A stretch of DNA of 64,000 bases from Christensenella sp. (GTDB lineage: Bacteria; Bacillota; Clostridia; Christensenellales; CAG-917): the NCBI GenBank assembly GCA_022009775.1, contig CP091723.1:558001-622000 (forward strand). Reading direction: 5' to 3'. Below, piece by piece: positions 15,982 through 27,926 of this stretch. Both the position numbers and the translations under genes were made by a program. Below the pieces are notes generated by a model, which made no database searches, was not told the origin of the DNA, and saw only the letters and a list, made by a program, of their open reading frames with translations. The stretch's first letter is position 1. The number at the start of each line of letters is the position of its first letter.

Positions 15982-18900
15982 TTATTCCGTCACTTTTGAA
16001 AGCGAAGAACATTCAAGCATACGGGATTCGTTCTCCATAACGTAAGTCACCTTTGCGCTCATGCTGTTTGTGTCCACTTTGTAAGTGATTGTAAAGTTGT
16101 AGGTGGTGGTGCTGTCTTTTGCCTCAACGGTCAACACGATTGTGCTTGCAGTTTGGCTTTTGATTGCCAAAGTGCCACTCACCGTACCTTGATAAACGAA
16201 CTCACCTGTGCTTTTGATGACAAAACTTCTTTCGCTTCCGCCAGATGTGCCGTAACCGCTCCAAGTTCCGCGCCACGTGCCGCACAATGCCGTCGGGATG
16301 ACTTCCGTCACTTCGCCCGTTCTTGTGAGCGTCACGCTTTCGGTGTCGTAGGTGATGACGTTGGTGGTCACGTCAAACAAGTATCTGACGCTTGCGATCG
16401 TGAATGAGACGCGATTTGCGCCGTCATACACTGCCACAAACGGCATGCCCTTGTACGTGCCCGTCAAGTCTTGTTTGAGATTGAACACCACTGCCGCGCC
16501 GCTTGACTCGTTGCCGGTGTAACTGCCCACTGCGCTCGCAGGGAGTTTGGGAAGTTCCGTCGTGCCGGTGTAGCCCACTTTGGGGTACGTTGTTTCCTTT
16601 AAGAACTCCTGTCGTGCATTTGACAAAGAGCAGGTTGTTGTCATAATAGAACACAAAATCGTAGACTTGCGATGAGTTGTATTCAACGTGTACGCCCGTT
16701 GCGGTCACGGTGTATTGCGCCCAACCGTTGTGGTTTTCACTGCTCCAATTTGGACGATATTCTTTGTCGTCCGCTCTATAATACAGCACTCTGGAATGGC
16801 CGTAGCCGTCAACCATGAGCAAATAGTATCTTTCGATATACTCTTTGCCGATCACATTGCCGTTTTTGTCTTGGACATTGATGTTTCCGCCTTGGTAGTA
16901 CACGCCGCCGTAGCCGTCCGCTTTTGCAAGCGTCACAACGCCGTTTGCCGCTTTTGCAGCCTTGAAGTCAAAGCCGACAATGCTGAAATCGTCAAACACC
17001 GCAACCACGAGATCGCCGTACACTTCGTATGCGGAATAGGTTTCCTTTGCGCCCGTTATACCGCCGATACCGTCAAGCGTGAAGGTCTTGTCGCCATAGG
17101 TGTAAGTGCCTTCTTCCGCGCCGATGGCGTAAAGGATGTATTGCGACTTGTAGCTTGCGTTTTCATTGCTATACTTGGTGTAGACCACTCTGTAATCCAC
17201 GCCGCCGATGGTGACTCTGTCGCCGTTTGCAAAGTTGTTCGGCGCAACGATTTGCGTGCTGTCTTGCAATTGGCCGTCCTTCATATAGTACGCGCCCGCA
17301 TCATTGACGTACACCACGTTATTGATGTCGCCCGCAATGAGATAAGATCTCACGTTGCCGTCAGACGCAGGAAGCACCAACGCGTCGCGCTGTGAATCGG
17401 ATCTGTGTAAATCGCCGTAGAACAAGCCCTTCTCCGCATCGAAATACAAAGTGCCGATGCGACCTTCGAGCGAAATTCTCGCAAGCGTGTTGTTCTTGAA
17501 CATTGCGTACGTGCCGAGCGTCTCGGAGTACAAGCTGCGATATGCCACAACGCCGTCTTCACGGAATTCGATCTCGTAGTTTTGAGCATACGCGATCTTG
17601 TCGCTGTCCGTCGTGGCAACGTACGGGGTGTAGTACGTGCCGACAAACGGTTGTCCCTTGTAGTTTGCCGTGGGTTGCGCAAATATCGCGTTGGTGTAGC
17701 CCGCAACGCCGTTCTTGCCGACAAAGTTGACCGTCAAAGTCATGTCTTCGTTGACGGTTGCGCTCATGGATGTGAAATAATTGGCAAGCCACTTGCTCTC
17801 GATCGTGATGTCGTTGCCGTCAATGGTGTACGTGCCGCTGTAGCTCTTCACGATGCCCTTGTCGTTCTTTACCGATTCGCTTTGATAGCTGATTTTGCCG
17901 TCGCTGAACGTCAACACGTCGCCGTCTTCGTTGTAGTATTCGCCAAACACTTTCAAGTCGGACTTGGTGTAGGTGTACTCAACTTGTCCGGACATGCCGT
18001 AGTCAAAAACGAGCTTGATGCTGCCGTCTTCCGTCAACTTTGCGCTGACGTCGCCGTAGTTGTTGTAGAAGGTGAGCAACAAGATGCTGTTGCCGTCATA
18101 GGTGTATTTGCCGCCGATTGCGTTGCCGTTGACAAGTTTCAAAGTTCCGTCCGGAGCGAGATACAACACGCCGCCGTCAACTTGACCGTGATATTCGCCC
18201 TTGCCCGTGTAGACGTGTGTGACTTTGCTCGAATCGCCGAAACGCGCCTTGAAAGTCATGTCTTTCACAACCGGGACGTAATAGCGGTATCTTGCGCCGC
18301 TTTCAAACTCCCAGTCGAAGAACAAGTTGTTGCCTTCGTTGCTCAATGCGTCAAGCTTGCCAACAATCGCAAACGAGCTTGCATCGAATTGTCTGACTTC
18401 TTCTTCGATGATCGTATCGCCTTTGACAAGGGACACGGTGTGCGTGCCGCTGATTGCCGTATCGGTCTTGGGGATTGCGATGCCGCCTTCAAGCGTCCAT
18501 TCGCTCATATCCCACTTGACGTTTTGGGCAATCCACTCTGCGTCAAAGGTTGCGCCTTCTTCCGCTTTCGTGCCTGCCGCGTTGGTCTTGTCCGTGGTGG
18601 ACGGCGCGAGTTTGTAGAAGCAGTTTTCAATCACGGTGCCTGCATCGTAATATCCGCCGCTGTAATCGTCCGTGAAAGTGTAGCCTGCGATGCCGCCCGC
18701 ATAGCTCTTATAGGTTGTGGACGTCGCTCTGGTTGCAGTGACTCTGCCCGTGCTGAAACAGTCCAAAATAGTGTTGTCGTTGCTTGAATATCCGATGATG
18801 CCGCCCGCATAAGAAACGTCTTTGTTGGTGGCTTTGACTCTTGCGTAGTTTGCGCAGTTGATTATTGACATTCTCGAGCAGCTTGCATAGCCCATGATGC

Positions 18901-19975
18901 CGCCAACCCACTCGCCGCCTTCCACTGCCGCATTGGCGGTGGTCACGCAGTTGATCACTGCAAGCGCACCGTTGGACGCCGTTGAAGTTGCGCCGATGAT
19001 GCCGCCGTTGACAGCCGAATCAAGACTTGACGCACTTCCGTCGTCTTCAAACCTCTTTGCCACGACTTTCACTTCGGACACACAGTTTTTCACGTATGCG
19101 ATATATGCGGTTTTCGAATCATAGACGTCAAGTCCGCCAGCGATACCGCCGATGCGTGACGGGTTGGATGCGCAAAGGCTCATGTTGAGATCGCCCGACA
19201 CTCTCACGTTGGAGATGTTGGTGAGATTGCCATAGCCCACAATGCCGCCGACGTATGCGCCGATGTCGTTTTTATCTGCGCCGCTGACCACCGCATAGCT
19301 GACGTTGTCAAGCGTGAGATTGGTGATCGTGGCTCTGTGGCAATAGCCGAACAAGCCGACGTATGACATTCCCGAACGCAAATTTCTCTTGATCGTGAGA
19401 TTGCTGATCGTGTGTCCGTTGCCGTCAAAACTGCCGCTGAAACCGTACACCATTCTTTCGTTCTCTTCACCTTCGTTGAGCGTGACGAGTTGTCCTGCCG
19501 AAACGTAAGGAATTCCTTCCATATCGATGTCCGCAACGAGTTTGAAGAAAGATTTCGCATACTTTTCATTGTCGTCTTCTTCGGGATGATTGACTTTGTC
19601 TGCAAAGTCCGCAAGGTCGTCGGCAGTCGCAATCAGATACGGATTGTTCTTGCTGCCGAGTTCGTTTTTCTTGACCTCTTCCCAAACCGCAACGAGTGCG
19701 GTATTCTTCGTTATGGGCGTTGCAAAGTCGAAAAGCGTGCTTTGACCTTCTTCCGCCCATCCTTTGAATTCATAGCCGTCTCTTTGCGGGTCTTGCGGTC
19801 TTTGAGCGCACGCACCCGATTCGACTTCCTGAGAAGAGATGCCGCTCACGCCTTCGCCGCCGAAAGAAACAGTGAACTTGTCTTTACCTTTTTCTCCGCA
19901 AGCGACTGCCACGCACGCAATGCACGCGATGAGCGCAATCGCCAAGATACTCAATACGATTCTTTTGTTTTTCAT
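15982..19975 (-). CDS. InlB/GLUG-repeat surface lipoprotein (one frameshift)
   Basis: Joined across one frameshift the product is about 1330 residues. The signal peptide ends in the lipobox VAVAC. Residues about 34-98 form an InlB-type repeat (GYEFKGWAEE... LVAVWEE). Then come GLUG-type beta-helix repeats: FSGSFDGNGHTISNLTI, VGLFGYCH, IGAYVGGIVGYGNLTNISNV, WVGGIMGYASC, YAGGIIGYSS, YAGGIAGYTF. The C-terminal half carries GTW-type units (GTYYTPY, LCGTWRGTWSG). The frame changes at CTTAAAGGAAAC (plus-strand 16596-16600): removing one base turns ...TGVLKGNN into ...VLKETTYPKVGYTGT. An AAGGAG site precedes the ATG at 19975, nine bases after the stop of the preceding related gene, so the pair is one operon, probably by duplication. 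Confidence 0.83.
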
Positions 19976-19984
19976 ATCCGCTCC

Positions 19985-22900
19985 TTATTCCCCCGCTTCA
20001 ACGAGATAAATCGTGACGCTGCCGTCGGAGTTCGCAAACGCCTTTGCGCCCGCAACTTCGGTGAAACTGATCTTGTATTTGAGAACGAGAACCGTTTCTT
20101 CGCCCGATTTGTCGATATCGTACACGTTGATTTCGCCGTTTTCGACTTTGTACGCGTACATATATTCCGTTTCTTCTCTGACTCCGTCCACGTCTTCAAC
20201 GGTCGTAAGCGTTGCGTATGCGTAGACGTACTCCGAGCCTTTGCTTCTGCCGTCGAGCACGAGCGTAGAACCGTCCGCCGCCGTGTACGTTCCCGCATAT
20301 TGATCGGAAACTGTGAGCACGGTCACGGTCTGATTGCTGCCGTCGAGCACGACTGCGTTGTTTTCGTCAAGATATCCTATATAGTACAGGAACGTTCCGT
20401 CGATATAAATCGAAACGTAGTTTTCGTCAACGTAGTAAACGTCCACTTTAATGCCCGCAAACGTGCCTTTCGCTCTGCCGCTGATGTCCATTGCGCCACT
20501 TATAGAGAACGTGTTTTCGCCGGAAACGAGATATTCTTTTCCGACAAGTTTGTGATGTAAGCCGAAGTTTTCTATTTTCACTCCGTCCTTTTCAATGGTT
20601 GCACCGCCGTTGACAAACGTTATGACGTAAACGACCGCACCGTCTTTTGTTAGCGTAACGACGTATTTGTTTTCGACGTCGGCAGTCGTATAATCGTAAG
20701 TTTCGACTCCGTCGGCAGTCGTCAAAGTCGCCTTGCCCAAGCCGACGGGGCTCTTGCCGTTGAAACTCAACACGTCGTCACCCACGTGATATTCGTATTG
20801 ACTTACGTAATCGGGTGCTTTGAAGGTCACTTCGTTAACCGAAATGCCGTTTGCGTCAAGTTTTGCCGTGTAGACCACGCCGTCCACGGTGAAAGTCGCC
20901 TGTTGTTTTGCTTTGTCGTAGAAATATTCCACTTCAACGGTCTTGCCGTCCTTTTCAACCGTCACAAACCCTTTGACATACCATCTTCCTTGCGAAGAAG
21001 TGGTGATGTCGATGTTGTACGGGCCGAAACCGTTGAAGGTGTACGTTGCGCCGTTCGTGCCGTTCCACGTTCCGAAGAAGGGATCGTAGTAGGTCATGTT
21101 GTAGTCGTCGACGAGCATACCCGTAGAAGCGTAGTATCCCGCAAGATAAAGCACTTCCGAACCGTCTTTGCCGGTTGCGAGATTGAACATGCCGTAAAGT
21201 CTGGTCTGATAAAACATATTGACCATCAACGTGCCCGTTTCGTCGTATTCCGCAACGTAGTGGAAACTTATTCCGTTTGAATCTTTGCCGGTGCCGTAGC
21301 CGTTTTTGCCGATACCGTCAAGCACTATGGTGTATTTGAGAAGATTGTCCGTCCACGTTCCGATAAACGAGCCTTCTCTTCCGAAAACCGACGACGTATC
21401 GCCGCTCTTCACGACGAGAAGTCCTTTCTCGTTGAAAGACGCTTCAAACGAGCCGAAAGTCGCTTTTTCGTTTTCGCTGTCAAAGACGTATTCGTATTTT
21501 TTACCCTTGTATTCCACGTTGCCTTTGCCGTCAAACGTTATGGTATCCAGTCTGCTGAAATCAGATTCCCACTTGCCTGCGAATACGTCGCGTTTTTCAA
21601 GTTGAAGTCCTGCGCTTGTGGATTCCATGCTCAAGCCGTTCGAGCTTATGGACGCGATGATTCTGGTTGTGCCGATCGTCATCGTTACGATGTTCTCGTT
21701 GCAAGTGTAAGTGAAAGTTTCCGTGCCGTTTACGTTCGTTCTTTCGCCCGTAAGGTCTGAAAGGAACGTGTACGTCGTGCCGTCGCTCGTATACCACGTG
21801 CCCATTGCGGCGTTTTGCTTTCTTGCCACGATAACGTTGTGTCTTTTCGTTTGTGAAGAACAGGTTGTCGTAGATGTTAAGCACGTTGCCTTCGATGTCG
21901 GCATAGTAGTCTGCAAGGAGAGAAGAATCGTTTTTTGACGTATACACGAGATATGCAAAGTACGCGTCCTTAACGAGAAGTTTTTCACCGTTGTAGACAT
22001 ACATATAGTCGGCAACGATTCCGTCGTAATACATCGTCATCTTGCCGTTGTCGTCAAAGACGAGATGCAATTCGGCATTGTAAATCTTATTGTTTTTCAA
22101 AGTCTGAAGCACGGCGTAGTAGTCGCCTTCGACTTTCGTATAGTCCGCAAATCCGACGTAAACGGTCACGTCTGCAGTGATAAGGAAGGAAGACGGAATT
22201 CTCTTCGTGCATTCCGCGTCGAAGAAGTAGCCGTAAGAAACCATGTTCTTGGTGTCGTCGGCACTTTCCTTATCCGCAACGAAAGTGTTCATTCCGCTTC
22301 CGCCGTAGATGTAGTAAATCGGCATAACGCCCGTTATGGTCACGGTGTCTTCCGTTTGCGTGAGCGGATTGCCGTCGTTGTCTTCTTTCGTCACGTTTCT
22401 GCCGAACACGAAAGTTGCGGAAATGCTACCCACGGGTTCTTCACTGTACACAGGCAAAATCGCACCGTCGTCTTCTTTCCATTCGGAAGCGTTCCAACCG
22501 AGCAAATCGCAAAGATCCGCAACGGAATTCGCACTGTAACTCTTGCCGTCCGTGATGTTGCCGTCTTGAGTGTAGTACGCTTTGAAAAGCACCGTTTTTT
22601 TCGTGTCGATTTCGTTGTATCCGTTTCTGAAAATCAAGCCGGAAATATCACTGAGTTCGTCTTCGCCCTGTTGTTTGGAACTTGACAAAACACCGATAGC
22701 CACACTGGAAGAGATTGCGGATTCGTTGTCGCTTGCGCCGACGAGACCGCCTGCGTAAGACGCGTCACCGCCGCTTCTGGCTTCGATTTTTCCGTCAACG
22801 TAGCAGTTTGCGACGGATGCCGCCGTGCGAAGATAACCCACGATGCCGCCTGCATATTTGTTTCTGCCTTCAACGTTGCCGATAAACGAGCAGTTGTTGA

Positions 22901-24083
22901 CGTATGCCGAAGACGCATTGTTCGGGCCGTACACCGCTGCCGCTATACCGCCCGTTGCGTAAAGCGAAGATTGTCCGTTTGAAACGAGATCCGCCTGCAC
23001 CGTGCAGAAAGACGCGGTCGCCATATACTCCGTGCCGTAGCCTTGCATAAAGCCGACGATACCGCCGAGATAGACGATATTATCGCTCGGAAGCGTGCTG
23101 GTCACGGTGTAAGAACCTTTGAAATTGCAGTTGATGACGTCGCCGCCGATGTTGTAGGCAACGATGCCGCCGAGAATGTAGTTGTACTGTTTGTCAAGCG
23201 TCTCCACCGCTATGTCGGAATCTATCGTGAGATTCTTGACGGTTGCGGTTGCGATATAGCCGAAAAAGCCCGCAACGCCTTCTTCCACTTCGAGATTGAA
23301 GTTGGACACAACGTGTCCCCTTCCGTCAAACGTGCCCATGAAATAGGTCTTTGCGCCGCCGATGGGTTGGATGGTTTCGCCGTTGAAATCGATGTCGCAA
23401 GTGAGCGCGACAAAGGATTCCTTATATTTGTCTTCGCCTGCGTTGATGCTGTCGGTGAAGGTTTTAAGTTGCGCCGCATTGGAGATGAGATAAGGGCTTT
23501 TCGCATTGCCCAGTCCCTTGATCTTCGCATCGTCGTGACGAAGTCCGTCAACGCTGACCGTCACGGATTTTTCCACGGTGAAACTGTATTTGCCGTTTCC
23601 ACCGAGAACGCACTCCTGCGTGCCTGCGTAAACCTTGAGTTCACCCACGTAATACGGAGACACGCGCACGCCGAATTCGACGACCGTGCCGATTGCAACG
23701 TTCTTGGGAGTAGTGCCTGCAAATACGAATCTTGCCGCTTCGTCGTCCGACCATCTTATGCGCGCGGTTTTTGCGACTTCGCTCCACTGCGCAACGAGTG
23801 TGGTGTCCTTCGTTATTTTCGTATCGAAATCGAAGTCTTCGTTTGAACTTTCTTCTTTCCAACCGACAAATTCGTATCCGTCTCTTTCGGGGTCGGCGGG
23901 TTTAGTCACGGTTGCGTTTTCGTCAACCTTAACCGTGTCGTTTGCCGCACCGTTGCCGTAAACGAAAGTGACCGTATACTGAGTCGGTGCTTCGGGGGTG
24001 TCGTCGCACGCAACCAACGCAACGCAAAGCACAATGCACAATGCGATTGCGAGTATGGGTACGATTTTCTTCAATGTAGTCAT
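19985..24083 (-). CDS. InlB/GLUG-repeat surface lipoprotein (one frameshift)
   Basis: Joined product of about 1365 residues. I place the start at the ATG at 24083 (MTTLKKIVPILAIAL..., lipobox LVAC), which has a GGAG site; a longer frame upstream lacks signal-peptide logic. Residues about 36-100 are an InlB-type repeat. GLUG-type repeats follow: FMGTFDGRGHVVSNFNL, VAGFFGYI, YILGGIVAYNIG, YLGGIVGFMQG, YAGGIVGYLRT, YAGGLVGASDN. The C-terminal half has GTW units (MGTWYTSDG, FIGTWTDN, FAGKWESD, FFGTWNGTNG). The frame shifts at an A4 run near 21845; without one A the sequence reads through as TNERHNVIVARKQNAAMGTWYTS. It lies 75 bases after oppF on the same strand, so co-expression with the oligopeptide transporter is plausible. 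Confidence 0.83.
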
Positions 24084-24158
24084 AAATTTTTCTCCTTGCA
24101 AAGCGTTCCCGCCTTGCTGTCGCCTGAGCGACACTCTCTTTCCCCTTATATCCGCAAA

Positions 24159-25409
24159 TTATTTTTTGATTTTTAACAATTCTTTGATTTTGTTTGCGGC
24201 ATCTTCTTTCTTTTGTTTCTTTTGTGCTTTCATCTCGTCGATTTCGGCATTGCGTTCGTCTTCGAGTTTGACAAGCTCGTCGTAAAACGGCATCTCGTCA
24301 AGCACTTTTTGGTCATACTTGTGGCACGCCACGTAGTGTCCGCCGCCAAGGTCTGTAAACTTGGGTTGGAACAGTTTGCACGCGCTCATACATTCCGAAC
24401 AGCGAGTGTGGAACTTGCAGCCCTTCGGCGGATTTGCCGGGGACGGAATGTCTCCTTGCAGCACGATTCTCTTGATCTTGCTGTCGGGATCGGGCACGGG
24501 AACTGCCGAGAACAACGCCTTAGTGTACGGGTGAAGCGGATTGTCGAACATCTCGCGTTTCGAGCCGTATTCCACCATGTTGCCAAGATACATAACCCCC
24601 ACTTCGTCGGAGATGTGTTCAACAACCGACAAGTCGTGCGATATAAACAGATAAGCAAGGTTGTCGCTTTCTTGCAAGTCCTTGAACAAGTTGATGATTT
24701 GCGCCTGTATGGACACGTCAAGCGCAGAGACCGGCTCGTCGCAAATGACGAGTTTCGGTTTGAGCGCAAGTGCCTTTGCAATGCAAATACGTTGTCTTTG
24801 TCCGCCCGAAAACTCGTGCGGGTATCTGTCGAAATAGTGCGGTTGAAGTCCGCATTTTGTCATAATATCGACAATATATTCCTTGTATTGCTCTTTCGGC
24901 ACGATATGATGCACCTTCACCGCTTCGCCGACGATTTCGCCCACCGTCATACGCGGAGAGAGCGAAGAATAGGGATCTTGGAATATCATCTGGAAGTTGG
25001 GGCGCATCTTTCTCAAAGCGTTGCCTTTGAGTTTTTCGATGTGCTTGCCTTCGAAGATGACTTCGCCGGCCGTCGGTTCATATAGACGAAGAATTGTTCT
25101 GCCGAGAGTTGTCTTACCGCAGCCCGATTCGCCGACGATACCGATGGTGTTCCCTGCCTTGAGTTTGAGAGAAACGCCGTCCACCGCTTTGAGATACACG
25201 GTGTTGCTCTTAATTAGGCTCTTTGAAATCGGAAAATACTCTTTCAGGTCGTTCACGACAAGAAGATAATCGTCGTCGGATTCCTTTTTCTCGTCTTTTG
25301 CCGTCGTGTCTTCCGCACCGATTTTTTCGTTTTCGTCAACGTCCGTCGTTGCAATTTCAATCGTTTCGATTTCCGCGTCGTTTTGCACGCCGATTTTTTC
25401 TTCCGTCAT
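24159..25409 (-). CDS. oppF: Oligopeptide ABC transporter ATP-binding protein OppF
   Basis: A 416-residue ABC ATPase. Walker A GESGCGKTTLGRT (about 96-108), signature EFSGGQRQRICIAKAL, Walker B PKLVICDEPVSALD, and the C-terminal oligopeptide/dipeptide zinc-like Cys cluster region (GCKFHTRCSECMSAC) that marks OppD/OppF. It powers peptide import together with OppD. Compared with usual OppF (about 310-330 residues) it has an acidic N-terminal extension of about 55 residues and a charged coiled-coil C-terminal tail (KKQKKEDAANKIKELLKIKK). The ATG overlaps the oppD stop by 4 bases. Confidence 0.93.
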   Translation of the reverse strand: MTEEKIGVQNDAEIETIEIATTDVDENEKIGAEDTTAKDEKKESDDDYLLVVNDLKEYFPISKSLIKSNTVYLKAVDGVSLKLKAGNTIGIVGESGCGKTTLGRTILRLYEPTAGEVIFEGKHIEKLKGNALRKMRPNFQMIFQDPYSSLSPRMTVGEIVGEAVKVHHIVPKEQYKEYIVDIMTKCGLQPHYFDRYPHEFSGGQRQRICIAKALALKPKLVICDEPVSALDVSIQAQIINLFKDLQESDNLAYLFISHDLSVVEHISDEVGVMYLGNMVEYGSKREMFDNPLHPYTKALFSAVPVPDPDSKIKRIVLQGDIPSPANPPKGCKFHTRCSECMSACKLFQPKFTDLGGGHYVACHKYDQKVLDEMPFYDELVKLEDERNAEIDEMKAQKKQKKEDAANKIKELLKIKK

Positions 25410-26713
25410 ACGATTTCTCCTTTATCGATGCAACGATAGCACGCCACGAAGTGCGTGGGCGAAACTTGAATCATGGGCGGATAGTCGCCCTTGCAAGCGT
25501 CGCATTTCATGTTGCAACGGTCCTTAAAATAGCAGGTTTGCAACATATTGATGGGGTTGGGCACGTTGCCGGGAATACTGTAGAGTCTGTCCACTTCCTT
25601 TCCGACGACGGGCTTGCTCTTTTGAAGACCTATCGTGTAGGGGTGCATCGGATTTTTGAAAATCTCTTGCACGGTGCCCTTTTCCACCACTCTGCCTGCA
25701 TACATAACCACGACGTAGTCCACCATTTCGGCAATGACGCCCAAATCGTGAGTGATGAGCATGATAGATCCGCTGATTTTGTCTTTTACGTCACGCAAAA
25801 GGTCGAGAATTTGCGCCTGAATGGTGACGTCGAGCGCGGTTGTAGGCTCGTCTGCGATGATGAGTTTAGGATTGCAGCAAAGTGCCATTGCAATCATGAC
25901 TCTTTGACGCATACCGCCCGACAGCTCGTGCGGATAGGACTTGTACACGTGCTCGGGCATCGCTATGCCGACAAGTTTGAGCATCTCGATGCTCTTTTCT
26001 TTTGCCATTTGCTTGTCCGCGCCGTCAACGTGAAGAAGGGTGACTTCGTCAAGTTGGTTGCCTATCGTAAAGACGGGGTTGAGAGAAGTCATCGGCTCTT
26101 GGAAGATCATCGCGATTTCTCTGCCCCTGATTTTCGACATTTCGGAAATAGGAGTTTTGGCTATGTCGTAAACGACTTCGCTTTCTTCAAAGACTTTTTT
26201 GTGACGCACTTTACCGTGTCTGTCAAGAGAAGGTTTCACCATCGGCTCGCCGTTTTCGTCAAGCATTTGATTGCCGTTTTCGTCAAGCACTGGTTCGGTG
26301 ATCTCTTCCGTGCCCACCGCCTTTCTTTGCGTTGAGCGGAAGCGGATGCTGCCGTCCACGATTTGTCCCATAGGACCTTGAACGAGTTGCATGAGTGAAA
26401 GGCTCGTCACCGACTTGCCGCAACCCGATTCGCCTACGACGCCCACCGTTGAGCCTTGCGGGATGTTGAACGACACTCCGTTGACAGCCTTGACAACGCC
26501 GTTGTCCGTGAAGAAATAAGTGTGCAAATCGTCAAATTCCACGACGTTTCTTTCGTCTTTCATCTCGGTGATGTAGTCGTCTTTGGTGTATGCCGCTCTT
26601 TTCTTTTTGAGTTGCTTTATCGTGCGTATATTTTGCTTTGCGATGTTGCGAGACTCTTTGGCGGTTATATAATGCTTGTTCTTATCTGTTGATTTGTCTT
26701 TCTTTTCAAACAT
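25406..26713 (-). CDS. oppD: Oligopeptide ABC transporter ATP-binding protein OppD
   Basis: An ABC ATPase of about 435 residues. Walker A GESGCGKSVTSLS, signature HELSGGMRQRVMIAMAL, Walker B PKLIIADEPTTALD, H-loop LITHDLG, and the C-terminal Cys cluster CYFKDRCNMKCDAC. I chose the ATG at 26713 (MFEKKDKSTDK), which has an AAGGAG site; a longer frame would overlap oppC. Unusual is a roughly 60-residue insert between the Walker A helix and the Q-loop, with a tandem DENGNQMLDENGEPM and basic stretch, plus a Lys-rich N-terminal extension. The gene starts 4 bases after oppC. Confidence 0.92.
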   Translation of the reverse strand: MFEKKDKSTDKNKHYITAKESRNIAKQNIRTIKQLKKKRAAYTKDDYITEMKDERNVVEFDDLHTYFFTDNGVVKAVNGVSFNIPQGSTVGVVGESGCGKSVTSLSLMQLVQGPMGQIVDGSIRFRSTQRKAVGTEEITEPVLDENGNQMLDENGEPMVKPSLDRHGKVRHKKVFEESEVVYDIAKTPISEMSKIRGREIAMIFQEPMTSLNPVFTIGNQLDEVTLLHVDGADKQMAKEKSIEMLKLVGIAMPEHVYKSYPHELSGGMRQRVMIAMALCCNPKLIIADEPTTALDVTIQAQILDLLRDVKDKISGSIMLITHDLGVIAEMVDYVVVMYAGRVVEKGTVQEIFKNPMHPYTIGLQKSKPVVGKEVDRLYSIPGNVPNPINMLQTCYFKDRCNMKCDACKGDYPPMIQVSPTHFVACYRCIDKGEIV

Positions 26714-26717
26714 AACA

Positions 26718-27917
26718 TTATCTCCTTGCCTTCGGGTCGAACGCGTCACGCAAGCCGTCGCCGACAAAGTTGAACGCGAGTACCGCAAGCACTATGCAAA
26801 TACCCGGTGAAATCCAAAGATTCGGATACAGACGGAGCGCAGTGTTGTTTGCGGCGGCGTTTATCATATTACCCCAAGTTGCGTATTCTGCGGGAAGGCC
26901 GATGCCGAGATAGCCGAGCGTCGCTTCCGTGAGAATGATTCCGCCAAGGCCGAGCGTCATGGAAACGATGAGTTGCGGCATAACGTTGGGGATAAGATGC
27001 TTGAATATCTTTCTGCTTGCGGGAAGACCGCTTGCTTCTGCACTCAACATAAAGTCTTGCTCTCTCAGAGACAAAATTTGTCCCCTGACGAGTCTTGCCG
27101 TGCCTGCCCAGCCGAACAAGGTCATCATGGCCATCAATATGTAGAGTTTCGCCGGGCCGGTTACGTCTTGCGCGTCGAGCGCGACGCCGACGATCATAAG
27201 CATAGGCATAGTCGGCACGCAGTTGAAAATATCGACTATACGCATTATGATCTGATCCACCCACTTTCCGAAATAACCTGCCAAGCCGCCAAGGAACACG
27301 CCGATTATCGTTTCAAGGATAATGACGACGAAGCCCACCGTGAGAGACACTCTTCCGCCGTACATAAGACGGGAGAACACGTCAAAGCCCTTGTCGTCGG
27401 TGCCGAGCAAGTGGTCTTTGGACGGTTTGAGATAGTTGGTCGGTTCGGAATAAGTGATGATATACACGGTGTCTTCGCCGTAGTCGGGCGCGGACACTTC
27501 GGTGTAATACGTCTCTTTGACCTTTTTGCTGTCGTCCGCTTCTCTTTCGCCCCAGATGAACGGGAGATTGGAAAAGAGCGGTCCGAGGAAGGAAAACGCG
27601 AACAAAATGACGAGCATCACGAGTCCCGTTATCGAAAGTTTGGATCTGAAAAATCTTTTCAGAACGATTCTTCCGGGGCTGAGCGTTCTCGAAGTTATCT
27701 CTTCCACGCTTTCTTCTTCATCGTCCGCATTCTGTGCGGCTTCGACGTTTTCTTCGTTTTCTTTGTTAACTTCCTGCGTTGTCAACGCGTCGTTTTCGAC
27801 GTTATCGACGTTTTGCGTGTCCGCATCGTTTCCGATTGAGTTCACGATGTCGTTTTGTTCGTCAAGCAGGGTTTCCGTCGGATTGCCAACGATGATTTCG
27901 TCTTTTATTTCGTCCAT
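26718..27917 (-). CDS. oppC: Oligopeptide ABC transporter permease OppC
   Basis: A 399-residue integral membrane permease. After an acidic, disordered cytoplasmic N-terminal stretch of about 85 residues comes the OppC_N region (ILKRFFRSKLSITGLVMLVI) and a periplasm-side loop, then the BPD_transp_1 domain with the EAA-type coupling segment EASGLPASRKIFKHLIPNVMP. The C-terminus LAFNFVGDGLRDAFDPKARR is typical. It forms the channel with OppB. The N-terminal acidic extension is not part of the usual family. Spacing of 9 bases from oppB and 4 bases to oppD shows a tight operon. Confidence 0.93.
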   Translation of the reverse strand: MDEIKDEIIVGNPTETLLDEQNDIVNSIGNDADTQNVDNVENDALTTQEVNKENEENVEAAQNADDEEESVEEITSRTLSPGRIVLKRFFRSKLSITGLVMLVILFAFSFLGPLFSNLPFIWGEREADDSKKVKETYYTEVSAPDYGEDTVYIITYSEPTNYLKPSKDHLLGTDDKGFDVFSRLMYGGRVSLTVGFVVIILETIIGVFLGGLAGYFGKWVDQIIMRIVDIFNCVPTMPMLMIVGVALDAQDVTGPAKLYILMAMMTLFGWAGTARLVRGQILSLREQDFMLSAEASGLPASRKIFKHLIPNVMPQLIVSMTLGLGGIILTEATLGYLGIGLPAEYATWGNMINAAANNTALRLYPNLWISPGICIVLAVLAFNFVGDGLRDAFDPKARR

Positions 27918-27926
27918 ACTTACCCC

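Noticed and set aside
16590..16605. Programmed +1 frameshift at CTT AAA GG in the 15982-19975 lipoprotein gene
   Set aside because: No stop codon or structure at the site as in prfB-type shifting; an extra base is simpler given the other indels.
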